Assembly: GCA_028370155.1 (NCBI GenBank)
Contig: CP116670.1
Location: forward strand, 1,364,001 to 1,428,000
Reading direction: 5' to 3'
Source of the DNA: Arthrobacter sp. OVS8
GTDB taxonomy: Bacteria > Actinomycetota > Actinomycetes > Actinomycetales > Micrococcaceae
DNA length: 64,000 nucleotides
Each line of letters opens with the position of its first letter. The first letter of the stretch is position 1. The notes under the pieces are model-generated. The model was not told where the DNA came from, ran no database searches, and worked only from the letters and a program-made list of their open reading frames with translations. Positions 18,785-29,563 of the stretch are shown in pieces. The position numbers and the translations under genes were made by a program.

Positions 18785-21677
18785 TTAGACGCGCGGCTTT
18801 TCGCGCATCTCGAAGGTCTCGATGATGTCACCTTCGGTGATGTCGTTGAACGAACCAAGACCAATACCACACTCGAAGTCCGTGCGGACCTCGGTGGCGT
18901 CGTCCTTGAAGCGCTTGAGCGTCTCAACGGTGAGGTTGTCACCGATGATCTTGCCGTCGCGGCTGATGCGGGCCTTGGCGTTGCGTCGGATAACACCCGA
19001 GCGCACGATCGAGCCTGCAATGTTGCCGAACTTGGAGGAACGGAACACTTCGCGGACCTCGGCGGTGCCAAGCTGGTGCTCTTCGTACTCCGGCTTAAGC
19101 ATGCCCTTGAGGGCTGCCTCAATGTCATCAATTGCTGCGTAGATGACGGAGTAGAAGCGCATGTCCACGCCTTCGCGGTCTGCCAGTTCGGCAACACGCT
19201 CGGCGGGCTTGACGTTGAAGCCGATGATTACGGCGCTGTCGACCGTCGCCAGGTTGACGTCGTTCTGCGTGATCGCACCGACACCGCGGTGGATAACGCG
19301 GAGCTGGACACCCTCGCCGACATCGATCTTGAGCAGCGCGTCTTCGAGGGCTTCCACGGCACCGGACACGTCACCCTTGAGGATGAGGTTGAGGGTGTCG
19401 ATCTTGCCATCGGCGACGGCCTGGTCGAAGTCTTCCAGGCTGATGCGCTTGCGGCGCTTGGCCAGGGCGGCGTTGCGGTCCGCAGCTTCACGCTTCTCGG
19501 CGATCTGGCGGGCGGTGCGCTCGTCAGCGGTCACGAAGAAGGTGTCGCCGGCACGCGGGACGTTGGACAGACCCAGTACCTGAACGGGGCGGGACGGACC
19601 CGCCTGGGTGAGGGCGCTGCCGTCGTCGTCGAACATCGCACGGACGCGGCCGTGGGCCGTGCCTGCCACGATGGTGTCGCCGACGTTCAGGGTGCCGGAC
19701 TGAACCAGGACGGTAGCAACCGCACCGCGGCCCTTGTCCAGGTTGGCTTCAATCGCGATACCGCGGGCGTCCTTGTTCGGGTTGGCGCGCATGTCCAGGG
19801 CTGCGTCTGCGGTGAGCAGAACGGCCTCGAGCAGCTCGTCGATGTGCAGGTTCTGGCGGGCAGAGACCTCCACGAACATGGTGTCGCCACCGTACTCTTC
19901 CGGGACCAGTCCGTACTCGGTCAGCTGGCCGCGGACCTTCTCCGGGTTGGCGCCTTCCTTGTCGATCTTGTTCACGGCCACGACGATCGGCACGTTGGCC
20001 GCCTGGGCGTGGTTAAGGGCTTCAATGGTCTGCGGCATTACGCCGTCGTCCGCTGCAACCACCAGGATGGCGATGTCGGTGACCTTCGCACCACGGGCAC
20101 GCATGGCGGTGAACGCCTCGTGGCCCGGAGTATCGATGAAGGTGATCTTGCGATCGGTACCCTCGTGAGCGTGTGTGACCTGGTATGCACCGATGTGCTG
20201 CGTGATGCCGCCGTGCTCGCCCGCCATAACGTCGGACTTGCGGATGGCATCGAGCAGGCGGGTCTTACCGTGGTCGACGTGACCCATGACGGTGACAACC
20301 GGAGGACGTGCCTCAAGTTCCTCGTCGCCTTCTGCTTCGAGTTCGGCTTCGAAGTCGATGTCGAAGCCGGACAGGAGCTCGCGCTCCTCATCCTCCGGGG
20401 ACACGACCTGGAGCTTGTAGCCAAGCTCCTCACCGAGCAGGGCGAAGGTCTCTTCATCCAGCGACTGCGTGGCCGTAGCCATTTCGCCGAGGTGGAAGAG
20501 CACGGTCACCAGTGCGGCGGGGTTCGCCTCGATCTTGTCGGCAAAGTCCGTGATGGACGAGCCACGGCGAAGCCGGACTACGGTGTTGCCGTCGCCGCGG
20601 GGTACGCTCACGCCACCCAGCGACGGAGCACTCATCTGCTCGAGTTCCTGACGCTTGGCACGCTTCGACTTGCGCTGCTTGCCACGGCCTGCGCCGCCCT
20701 TGCCGAAAGCACCCTGGGTGCCACCGCGACCGCGGCCACCCTTGCCGAAGCCGCCGCCGGCCGGAGCGCCGCCACCGGCGCCCGGAGCACCGGTACCTGG
20801 AGCGCCACCCGGACGGCCCGGACCACGTGCGCCGCCGCCGGGACGACCTGCACCAGCCGGTGCGGGACGTTCGGTGCGGTTAGGCATCATGCCGGGAGTC
20901 GGACGGTTTCCGCCGGCTCCTGCCGGACGGCCAGCGCCGGGAGCGCCTGCCGGACGGGGAGCGCCCGGGCGTGCACCCGGAGCGCCGCCGGTGCGGGGAG
21001 CACCCGGACGGGGACCGCCAGCGCCTGCTGCGGGACGGGGGCCGCCGGGGCGTTCGCCCTCGGTGCGGCTTCCGCCCGGACGCGGCATGCCCTGGGAAGG
21101 AGCGAACGGGTTGTTGCCCGGACGCGAGGGACGATCGTTGTCGCCGCCGCGGCCGCGGGCATGCCCTGGGACGTGGCGAACGGGTTGTTGCCGGGACGGG
21201 GACCGCCCGGGCGGGGTGCCGAGCCCTGGCGTGCCGGAGCAGCCGGGGTTTCAGCCTTGGGAGCCGGACGTGCGCCGGGCTTGATGCCCGTCGACGGCGC
21301 GGCCGGAGCCTGCGCAGCCGGAGCCTGGGCAGCGGGGGCTGCCGGTGCGGCGGGAGCCGCCGGGGCGGCACTGGGTGCCGGAGCAGCTGCTGCCGGAGCC
21401 GGAGCTTCAGTCTTGGTTTCCGCAACCTTCGGGGCGGCGCGGGCGCCGGACGGGTTGCCGAGGGGCTGGCGGGTGCCTTGGGGGCGGACGCGGGCGCTTC
21501 GGACTTCGAAGCCGCTGCTGCGTCGGGGTATGCGTTGCGGAGTTTCCTCACAACGGGGGCCTCAATGGTGGAAGAGGCGGAGCGAACGAATTCGCCCAGT
21601 TCCTGCAGTTTGGTTACTGCATCTTTGGAAGTAATACCGAGCTCTTTAGCAAGCTCATGTACGCGGACCTTGGCCAC
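18785..21677 (-). CDS. infB: Translation initiation factor IF-2
   Basis: IF-2 is the GTPase that places initiator tRNA on the ribosome. Reconstructed length is about 964 residues. The N-terminal module begins [19 protein letters not shown], followed by a long Ala/Pro/Gly/Arg-rich linker with repeats such as GNNPFA and SQGMP. The G domain shows [37 protein letters not shown] and [14 protein letters not shown], and the C2 domain lies at the end. Two one-base deletions in the linker (runs at 21462-21465 and 21157-21159) are the only breaks. The start has a CAGGAG-type ribosome site. Essential gene, so the breaks are almost certainly artefacts. Confidence 0.96.
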
Positions 21678-21829
21678 ATTTCTCCTGTCTCGGTCCGCAC
21701 CGAGCCAGGCACGAACCGTCTACTTCTTACTGCGGACCTCCGCCGCGAGTGCAGCTGAAAGGCCCATTGCAGAGCGCAACAAAGTTGTCATCGTTGCGCA
21801 CTCATCGCTGGGAACTCATCGGGTTTCCA

Positions 21830-22170
21830 TCAGTTTTCTGACCCGCTTTCAGGTTGGACGGTTGTTGCTGCGGCCACCGGGGTGTCCGCGGCTTGCGTGC
21901 CTGCCAGGATCCGGCGTTCGACGTCGGCCGTTCCGGCGGCGCCGTTGAGGGCGCGACCGAACGCTCGACGTTTGACCGCCAGTGCCAGGCACTTTTCGCT
22001 GGGGTGCAGCCATGCACCCCGGCCAGCCATCCGGCGTCGTTCATCCACCACGACGGCGGATGAACCGCTGCCGTCGGCGACGAGCCGGAGTAGCTCCGAC
22101 CGCGGACCTTTTTCCGGCATCCGATGCAGGTACGCTGCGGCTGATTCTCGAGGTGTTGCACATGTGCCAC
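21830..22170 (-). CDS. ylxR: YlxR (DUF448) RNA-binding protein
   Basis: A small nucleic-acid-binding protein of the nusA-infB operon. The motif RTCIGCRKK-(G)PRSELLRLV is the YlxR signature, followed by the GRGAWLHPS segment. One missing base after the lysine run near 22110 breaks the frame; corrected length is about 114 residues with a variable C-terminal tail. GTG at 22170 is the likely start. YlxR has been proposed to act with RNase P or in transcription; here only its operon position supports a role. Confidence 0.88.
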
Positions 22171-22434
22171 TTACGAGTATCTTCCTGCCAGTACATATCT
22201 GCCGGCCCCGGGCTTCCGGAGCTTGCCTGGCCAAGGGTTGCGGACAACACCTTCGCCGGACAGAACCCGGACGCGTTGAGGACACGCGGATACCGGCCGT
22301 TAGGCGCGGTCATGTCTATTCTAGCCCCTCAGGCGCCCGGCCCCCGAACTTGCGGGGACGCGGACGCTGACGGGCGGGCCTGAAATTGCGGCCCTTGTGC
22401 CGGTCCCCGCATGCGGGTACCGAATTATCTGGAG

Positions 22435-23413
22435 CTATTTGTCGCGGCCGGTTGCGGCGTCGGACACGATGTCGATCCGCCAGCCGGTGAGCTTGGCGGC
22501 GAGACGGGCGTTCTGGCCTTCCTTGCCGATCGCAAGCGAGAGCTGGTAGTCCGGGACCACCACGCGCGCGGAGCGCGTTGCCTCGTCCGTGATGGTGACC
22601 GAATTCACCCGCGACGGGGACAGCGCGCTGGCGATGAACGTCGCCGGATCATCGCTGTAGTCGACAATGTCGATTTTCTCGTCGTTGAGTTCGTTCATGA
22701 CCGCGCGGACACGGGAGCCCATTTCGCCGATGCAGGCGCCCTTGGCGTTAATGCCGGGGTTGTTGGCCTTGACGGCCATCTTGGTGCGGTGTCCGGCCTC
22801 ACGGGCCAAGGCGACGATCTCCACGGAGCGGTCCGCGATTTCCGGAACTTCCATTTCGAAGAGCTTCCGCACAAGACCCGGGTGGGACCGGGACAGTGTG
22901 ATGGACGGGCCCTTGGTGCCGCGGTGCACATCGATCACGAACGCGCGGAGGCGGTTTCCGTGGGTGTACTTCTCCCCGGGACCTGCTCGGGCGGCGGCAG
23001 CAGTGCCTCCACCGTGCCCAGGTTGACCTGGATCATGTGCGGGTTGTTGCCCTGCTGGATGGTGCCGGCCACCAACTCGCCCTCGCGGCCCTTGAACTGG
23101 CCCAGCACGTTGTCGTCCTCGGCGTCGCGCAGGCGCTGCAGGATGATCTGCCGCGCGGTGCTGGCGGCAATGCGGCCGAAGCCGGCGGGGTGTCTTCGAA
23201 TTCGCCCACCGGGGCGCCGTCGTCGTCGATCTCGGTGGCCCAGATGGTCACGTGCCCGCTCTTGCGGTCCAGCTCGGCCCGGGCCTTCTCGAAGGCTCCC
23301 GGCGTCTTGTGGTAGGCCACCAGCAGTGCCTGCTCGATGGTCGGAATCAGGAGATCCAGCGGGATTTCACGCTCACGCTCCAGGAGTCTCAGTGCGCTCA
23401 TGTCAATATCCAT
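22435..23413 (-). CDS. nusA: Transcription termination/antitermination protein NusA
   Basis: About 327 residues once two frame breaks are repaired. The N-terminal RNA-polymerase-binding domain ([19 protein letters not shown]) is followed by S1 ([19 protein letters not shown]) and the two KH domains ([40 protein letters not shown]). The breaks lie in G/C runs at 23187-23190 and 22974-22977, and one inserted base at each restores the family sequence. The ATG at 23413 overlaps the rimP stop (TAATG). Confidence 0.95.
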
Positions 23414-24029
23414 TAGGCCTCCTCAGAAGGTCCGTTGTCTGCGTTCTTCAGGCCGGCCTCTTCGAGGTGGCTGAACTCTATCTCGACTTTTCCACTGCGG
23501 ATCCTGTCGAAAGGAAGCTTGATGGGCTCGCCCTGCTTGGCTTTCATGCCCTTCTTCACGGTGATCTCCGGAACCAGCGTGACGCCGTCGTCGTCGACGG
23601 TCTGGACCCGGCCGGTGACGTTCTCGCCCTGCAGGACGTTAACCTTGACCATCCGGCCGCGGGCACGGTGCCAGTGCCGTTCTTCGGTCAGGGGCGGCCG
23701 ACACCGGGCGAAGAGACTTCAAGCTCGTACGGGCGTGAGTCGGTGCTGGGATCGTTGTCCAGGGTGTCTGAGAGGGTCTTGGAGATCTCCGCGATGACGT
23801 CGAGACCGACGCCGCCGGTCTCCTCCTGGGGCAGGTCCACCACTACGTGGACTACCCGGTTGGCCCCGGCGACATGAATGGAAACGTCCTCCAGATACAG
23901 CCGGTTTGCGAGAACTTCGGGCTCCAGGAGGGCATGCAACCGCTCGGCCTCGAAGTTGTGAGCGGGTGCGGCTTCAGCCTTACCCGTTCCGGTCCGGTCT
24001 GTTGAAGTCGTGGCTTCTGCGTTGGTCAT
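23413..24029 (-). CDS. rimP: Ribosome maturation factor RimP
   Basis: RimP acts in 30S subunit assembly. It is about 206 residues: an N-terminal alpha/beta domain (RLHALLEPEVLANRLYLEDV, VVHVVVDLPQEE, YELEVSSPGVGRPL) and a C-terminal SH3-like domain (MVKVNVLQGENVTGRVQTV). One missing base in the run 23691-23694 separates them. First gene of the rimP-nusA-ylxR-infB-rbfA operon. The extended N-terminus MTNAEATTSTDRTGTGK is typical of actinobacteria. Confidence 0.93.
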
Positions 24030-24125
24030 GATGCCGGCCGCCTCCCGTTAGATGATGTTGTGTGTACTAGCCTAGCCATTTTCCAGGCGCCGTGGTGCAC
24101 CGAGTTCCCGGCTGGCATGCCAACC

Positions 24126-25309
24126 ATGACAAAATGGTCTGTTGTGAAAGACGACACCAGGGAAAAGCGGCGGCGGGAGCTCATTCCCCGCGTCGCGCTC
24201 CTGGCCTGCCTTGCCCTGGTGGTGGTCAGCCTGGGCATGGCGCTGCGTCCGGGAGCCCGCCGGAGCCTGCCGAACCGCCGTTTTCCGAACAGGCGAGGTC
24301 CGCCGCGCTGGCTGACACCCTGCGGTTGCGGGCTGCCGGTGAACAGCTCGGCCGCTCCGCCGCGGGCGACGAAAAAGCCGCTGTGGCAGGGACTGTGAGT
24401 TTGCTGACAAGCCAGGCCCGGGCCCTCCTGGTGCCGGGCCAAAGCGCCCCGGCCTCCCTTCCGGCGCCGCGCTCCTCGTCCGCCGCTGCGTCCGCTGCTG
24501 CGTCCGCTTCCCCGTCCACGTCTCCCACCGCTTCCCCCACCGCTTCCCCGGCTGACGCTCCCCGCCTGCTACCGCCGCCGCGCTGGCGACGGAACTGGCT
24601 GCCAGCGCCTCGCAGCGGTTCGCCGACGCTGCCGAGTCCGACGGCGGCATGGCCAGGCTGCTGGCCGCCGTCGGGACCGCCCAGCTGCTTCAGGCGTCAT
24701 CGCTCGCCGCGGCCGCAGGGGCACCGGCCCCTGCGAGCCCCGACCCCGCTGCCGGGGTCCCGGAAATCGATGGCCTGTCCGGCGCGTGCCCGGGCGCCAC
24801 GGGGTCGCCGTCGTCGTCCCCGGCGGGTGCTTCGGCTGACCAGGACTCCGCCGCCGCTACGCTCGCCGGCGCGCTGGCGGCCACCGTGCGGACCGAGCTG
24901 GAAGCCGTGTACGGCTACCAGGTGGCCCTGACCCGGATGGACGGCGCTCCGGCTGCCTCGGCGTCGCGGCAGCTCACCAGGCACGAGGCCCTCGCCACCG
25001 ACGCTGAAGACCTGAGCAGGGGCATTGCGCCCCGGTGCCGCCCCGGGAGGCCGGGTACACGCTGACGCCAGAGCTCCTCGCCTCCCCGCCGCGGGCCTCG
25101 GAGGCTTGGAGGCCTCGGCATTGACCGTCTACGGCGACCTGGTGGCCCTCAGCGAGGGCCAGACCCGTCAGTGGGCAATCTCCGGCCTGGTGGGCGCGGC
25201 CCGCCGATCTGCCCTCTGGGGCGCGGAGACCGGCGCCCTTCCAGGCCTGGCGGCAGACCCGCAAGAGTTCCCGGAACTGCCCGCTCCGTCGCCCACTCCC
25301 AGCCCCTAG
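24126..25309 (+). CDS. DUF4439-type ferritin-like membrane-anchored protein (frame-broken)
   Basis: About 395 residues after repair of at least three breaks (near 24255, 24575 and 25035). It begins with a charged stretch and one membrane helix (IPRVALLACLALVVVSLGMA), then an Ala/Ser/Pro-rich linker containing SPSTSPTASPTASP. The C-terminal helical part (LAATVRTELEAVYGYQVALT ... LTVYGDLVALSEGQTRQW) fits DUF4439, a ferritin-like fold of unknown role. Start: ATG 24126 or GTG 24144. It is divergent from rimP. Confidence 0.6.
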
Positions 25310-25402
25310 CCTGCTGGTTTTCCCTCACCGGGGAAGCCGGGGCTTACTTTGCTTAGCCTCCTCATGCTGGCCAGCCGCGGGCTCCGGTGCTTTGCTGTAG
25401 TC

Positions 25403-26134
25403 ATGGACAGCCAAGCCGCCCCCATCCAGCATGAGAACGAACCCCACCACAACGACATCGCGCACCGGCTCAACTGGCTGCGGGCGGGCGTGCTGGGAGC
25501 CAATGACGGCATCGTCTCGGTCGCCGCCATCGTGGTGGGCGTCGCCGGTGTGACCACTGATTCCGGGCCGATCCTCGTCGCCGGCGCGGCCGGCGTCGTG
25601 GGCGGTTCCATCTCGATGGCCCTGGGCGAGTACGTCTCCGTGAGCAGCCAGAAGGACAGCCAGAAGGCCCTGATCGAAAAGGAACGCCGGGAACTGGCCG
25701 AACAGCCCGAGGAGGAGCTTGAGGAACTCGCCGCGATCTACCAGGGCAAGGGCCTCAGCGCCGATACGGCCCGCACCGTGGCCAAGGAACTCACCGCCCA
25801 CGATGCCCTCGGCGCCCACCTTTCCGCGGAGCTGCACATCGACGAGACGGACATTGTCAGCCCGTGGCATGCCGCATTCGCCTCCGCCGCGGCGTTCCTC
25901 ATCGGCGCGATCCTGCCCATGCTGGCCATCCTGCTGCCGCCGGAGAACATCCGCGTTCCGCTGACGTTTGTGGCTGTGCTGGTCGCCCTGGCCCTGACCG
26001 GAGCCATCGGCGCCTGGATCGGCGGCGGTTCCAAGACGAAGGCGGCCGTCCGCGTGGTGATCGGCGGCGCCGCGGCGCTCATCGCGACCTTCCTGATCGG
26101 CAGCTGGCTCGGCGCCAGCGGCATCACCGTCTGA
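25403..26134 (+). CDS. VIT/CCC1-family Fe2+/Mn2+ transporter
   Basis: A 243-residue membrane protein. The N-terminal helix LRAGVLGANDGIVSVAAIVV and the glycine-rich second helix with SISMALGEYVSVSSQKDSQK are the VIT family hallmarks, with a cytosolic acidic helix pair (EKERRELAEQPEEELEELAA) that binds metals in characterised members. Three C-terminal helices complete the five-helix fold. It likely exports iron or manganese from the cytoplasm. The frame is intact. Confidence 0.88.
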   Translation: MDSQAAPIQHENEPHHNDIAHRLNWLRAGVLGANDGIVSVAAIVVGVAGVTTDSGPILVAGAAGVVGGSISMALGEYVSVSSQKDSQKALIEKERRELAEQPEEELEELAAIYQGKGLSADTARTVAKELTAHDALGAHLSAELHIDETDIVSPWHAAFASAAAFLIGAILPMLAILLPPENIRVPLTFVAVLVALALTGAIGAWIGGGSKTKAAVRVVIGGAAALIATFLIGSWLGASGITV

Positions 26135-26148
26135 CGCGCGCCAGCCAC

Positions 26149-26154
26149 TACGCT
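26149..26154 (+). promoter_or_regulatory. Predicted -10 hexamer TACGCT, leaderless start
   Basis: TACGCT is seven bases before the ATG at 26162, matching the TANNNT pattern of leaderless genes. Confidence 0.5.
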
Positions 26155-26161
26155 GGATCCG

Positions 26162-27291
26162 ATGAACCAGCCTGCAGACATCCCCATTCCGCCCGACCTT
26201 GGCCGCCGCTACGGCGGCAGCTCCGCCGGCCGCGACTGGCTGTCCTCGCTGCCCCGGCTGGTCGGGCGCTGCCTGGAGCAGTGGCAGCTGGAGCTGGACC
26301 TCGCGCCCGGCGCACTGCCGTGGAACGGCCACGGGGCCATCGTGGTTCCGGTGCGGCGCCGCGCCGACACCGCAGGGGAAGGAACCTCAAGTAACGCCGC
26401 CGGCGTTACAGCCGCCGTGCTGAAAGTCGCCTATCCGCACGACGAAGCCCTCGTGGAACCCCATGCCCTGGCCCTCTGGAACGGGCACGGCGCGGTCCCG
26501 CTTCTGGCCCACGACGCCGATGCGGGTGCACTGCTGCTGGAACGCCTGGCCGCCGACCGTTCCCTCCAGGACGTGCCCGTGGACGAGGCCGTTCCGGTCT
26601 GGGGCGCTCTGGTCCGCCGGCTGAGCCTCGTCCCGGACGGGCGGCCTGAATGGCGGGAGTTCAGCCACGTCGCGGCCCGCGCCGAGCAGTGGAGTGACGA
26701 GCTGCCGGAGAGCTGGGAACGGCTGGGTCGGCCCTTCCCGCGCTGGCTGCTGGAAGCCGCGCTGGAGGTCTGCCAGACCCGCGGCGCCGTCGGCCGCCGC
26801 TCCGGAAAGGATGTGCTGGTCCACACCGATCTGCACTATTTGAATATCCTTGCCCGGCCCGGCCGCGGCCGGAATATGCCGGCCCGGCCCGGCACGAACC
26901 AACCCGACGGCGGCCATGACCACACCGACGGCTGGGCCGCCATCGATCCGCAGCCCATGATCGGTGAGGCAGAGTTCGCAGTGGCGCCCTTGCTGTGGAA
27001 CCGGATCGGTGAGCTGTCCCGGGCGGATCCGGAACGGGGCCTGCGGGAGCGCTGCCGGGACTTCAGCATGGCCGCAGGACTCGACGCCGAGGTGGCCCGG
27101 GAGTGGGCTCTGGCCCGCGAAGTGGAAAACGCCCTCTGGTACGCCGCGAAGCCACGCCACGAGGGCGACCTTGCCCGGTCGCTCTGGGTGGCCAGCACCC
27201 TCGCCGGCCGGACCCTTCCGGAGCTTCCCGCGCCGCACGAACTGCCGGTCCCCGGAGAAGCGGCCGCCAGCCGCCGGCTAGCTACGGTTAG
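26162..27291 (+). CDS. Aminoglycoside/hydroxyurea phosphotransferase (APH(6)-like)
   Basis: A protein-kinase-fold small-molecule kinase of about 375 residues. The Brenner motif VLVHTDLHYLNILARPG and the metal-binding WAAIDPQPMIGEAEFAVAPLLWN match the APH(6)/hydroxyurea kinase family (streptomycin 6-kinase group). A low-complexity insert (MPARPGTNQPDGGHDH) separates the two. As sequenced, the frame runs on to 27379 into the convergent gene; a single missing base near the end would place the stop at 27289-27291, next to the neighbour's stop. Chromosomal members often have unknown substrates, so resistance is not implied. Confidence 0.78.
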
Positions 27292-28712
27292 CTGCTGCGC
27301 GTGCGGACCGCCGCCAGGGCGTTCCGGACGGCCTCGACGGCGACTGCCACATCGGCGTCGTCCGTGCTCCAGTTGCTGACCGAGATCCGCAGGATGTCGC
27401 GGTCCTGCCAGCGCGAACCGGACATCCAGACCCTGCCATCGGCGATAATCCGGGCGGTCACCGCGCGGGTCGTGGCGTCGTCGCCGAAGGCCAGTGAAAC
27501 CTGGGTGTAGTCCACGTCGTTGAGCACCTCGACGCCGTCCAGCGCGGACAGCCGCTCCGCCAGTTGCCGGGCGTGCAGCACCAGCCCGCGGACCTGGGCG
27601 ACGACGCCGTCCCGGCCCAGTGACTTCAGCGCGGCCCAGACCGGCACCCCGCGGGCGCGGCGGGACAGCTCCGGCACGGACTCGAAGGGTCCGCCGCGCC
27701 GTCCGCGTCCTGGATCAGGTAGCTGGTGTGCACGCCCATGGCCGCGCGCAGGGCCGGGCATCCCGCACCACCGCGATCCCGCAGTCATAGGGCACGTTGA
27801 GGGTCTTGTGCGCGTCGGTGCCCCACGAATCGGCCCCCTGCATCCCGGCGGTCAGTGCGGCGAGCTCCGGGACGGCCGCGGCCCAGAGCCCGAACGCGCC
27901 GTCCACGTGGACCCAGGCGCCGCGTGCCTTCGCGACGGCGATTGCCTCCAGGAACGGATCAAAGGCCCCGGAGTGCAGGTTGCCGGCCTGCAGGCAGACC
28001 AGCAGCGGGGCCGGGCCGGATCCGGCGGCTGACGCCTGCTCAACGGCGCTGCCCAGGGCCCGGTCCAGCTCCCACGGGTCGATGCGGCCCTGCCGGTCGA
28101 CGGGGACCACCGTGGGCGGCCCAGCCCCAGATACCGCAGGCCGAGGTCGATGGTGTCGTGCCGTTCCTGGCCCACGAAGCAGCGGATCCGGGGACCGCCG
28201 GCGAGGCCGTCGACGTCGAGGTCCCACCCGGCGTCGGCCATCAGGCGCCACCGGGCCGCTGCCAGTCCGGTGAAGTTCGCCATGGTGGCGCCGGTGGCGA
28301 ACCCGACGTCGGCCTCTTCGGGGAGCCCCAGCAGCTCCAGCAGCCAGGCGCCGGCGGCTTCCTCGATTGCCGCCGTCGCGGGTGTGGCGAAACGCAGTCC
28401 GGTGTTCTGGTCCCACGCACTGACCAGCCAGTCCGCGGCCAGCGCGGCCGGCAGGGTGCCGCCGATGACCCAGCCGAAGAACCGTCCGGAGGGCATGGCC
28501 ATGAGCCCTGGTTCGGCCTTCGCGGCGAGATAGTCCACCACCTCCGCCGCCGGCATTCCGCCGCCGGGCAGCGGACCTCCGAAGGCGGACGCGAGGTCCG
28601 CCGCGGTCACCCGCGGGCCGACGTGCCGTGTTTCCTGGCTCTCCAGCCACCGGCGCGCGTGCCGGGCAGCGGACTCCAGGGCGTCGCTGTAACGTTCTTC
28701 GGGTGCTGACAT
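27288..28712 (-). CDS. PLP-dependent aromatic-amino-acid-decarboxylase-like enzyme
   Basis: A group II decarboxylase of about 475 residues. N-terminal SGRFFGWVIGGTLPAALAA and GFATGATMANFTGLAAAR lead to the PLP lysine motif DSWGTDAHKTLNVPYDCG. The C-terminal domain includes VDYTQVSLAFGDD and DILRISVSNWSTD. Three breaks (about 28110, 27755 and 27690) fit missing bases. The family covers tryptophan, tyrosine, DOPA and related amino acids; the substrate cannot be told. The ATG at 28712 has TAGCAT six bases upstream. Confidence 0.85.
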
Positions 28713-28718
28713 AGCTGC

Positions 28719-28724
28719 ATGCTA
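28719..28724 (-). promoter_or_regulatory. Predicted -10 hexamer TAGCAT, leaderless start
   Basis: TAGCAT stands six bases before the decarboxylase ATG at 28712, predicting a leaderless transcript. Confidence 0.5.
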
Positions 28725-28753
28725 CGCCCGCGGCCAAGGGGACGGGGAGGGTG

Positions 28754-29548
28754 TCAGGCGAAGTTGTCGTACCAGATGTCGGAGCCGAGCTTGACGATCA
28801 GCGCCGCCACCACGGCGAGGAACACGATGCGGATGAACTTGTTGCCCTGCGTCACGGCCGTCCGGGCGCCAAGGTAACCGCCTGCCATGTTCGCAACGCC
28901 AAGGACCAGCCCAAGACCCCACAGCACGGCACCGTGCGGCACGAAGAACAGCAGGGCCCCTGCGTTCGTGGCCATGTTCACGATCTTCGCCTTGGCACTG
29001 GCCTCGAGGAAGGCATAGCCCATGGCCGAGACCAGCGCGATGACCAGGAATGACCCGGTGCCGGGGCCGATCAGTCCGTCATAGAAGCCGATCACACCGC
29101 CGATCAGGCACGCCAGCACATAGTGCCGGTGGCCGTTGTGCCGCAGCTTGGTCAGCTCCCCCACGTTGGGCCGGAACGCGGTGAACAGCGCGACGGCGAC
29201 CAGCGCCACCACGATGATGGGTTTGAACACGCTGGCCGGGAGGTTGGCCGCGAGCACGGCCCCGCCGAAGCTCCCGACCATGGCAATGACGGCCATGGGC
29301 AGCGCTGTTCGCAGATCCGGCCGCACCCGGCCGTAGTACGTGGCGGCGCTGGTCGTGGTGCCGAAAATCGACCCCATCTTGTTCGTCGCCAGCGCCTGCA
29401 CCGGGCTGATGCCCGGCACCAGCAGCATCGCCGGGAGCTGGATCAGTCCGCCGCCGCCGACGACGGCATCGACCCAGCCCGCGGCAAAGCCGGCGACCAC
29501 GATCAGGATGAGGGTGCTGAGCTCGATCGATTCGAGTCCGGAAACCAC
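28754..29548 (-). CDS. TauE/SafE-family anion exporter
   Basis: A 264-residue membrane protein with about eight helices. The family motif is present twice in diverged form: AGWVDAVVGGGGLIQLPAML in the first half and IGFYDGLIGPGTGSFLVIAL in the second. TauE/SafE proteins export sulfite, sulfonates or organic anions; no sulfur genes lie nearby to narrow it. GTG start at 29548. It lies just downstream of proS with 15 bases between, possibly co-transcribed. Confidence 0.88.
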   Translation of the reverse strand: MVSGLESIELSTLILIVVAGFAAGWVDAVVGGGGLIQLPAMLLVPGISPVQALATNKMGSIFGTTTSAATYYGRVRPDLRTALPMAVIAMVGSFGGAVLAANLPASVFKPIIVVALVAVALFTAFRPNVGELTKLRHNGHRHYVLACLIGGVIGFYDGLIGPGTGSFLVIALVSAMGYAFLEASAKAKIVNMATNAGALLFFVPHGAVLWGLGLVLGVANMAGGYLGARTAVTQGNKFIRIVFLAVVAALIVKLGSDIWYDNFA

Positions 29549-29563
29549 GCCTGGAAGTGCGGG

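Noticed and set aside
19076-21634. A very long open frame (over 850 codons) on the plus strand opposite infB
   Set aside because: It is the complement of a high-GC coding sequence with biased third positions; no start context or family similarity, and infB is certain on the other strand.
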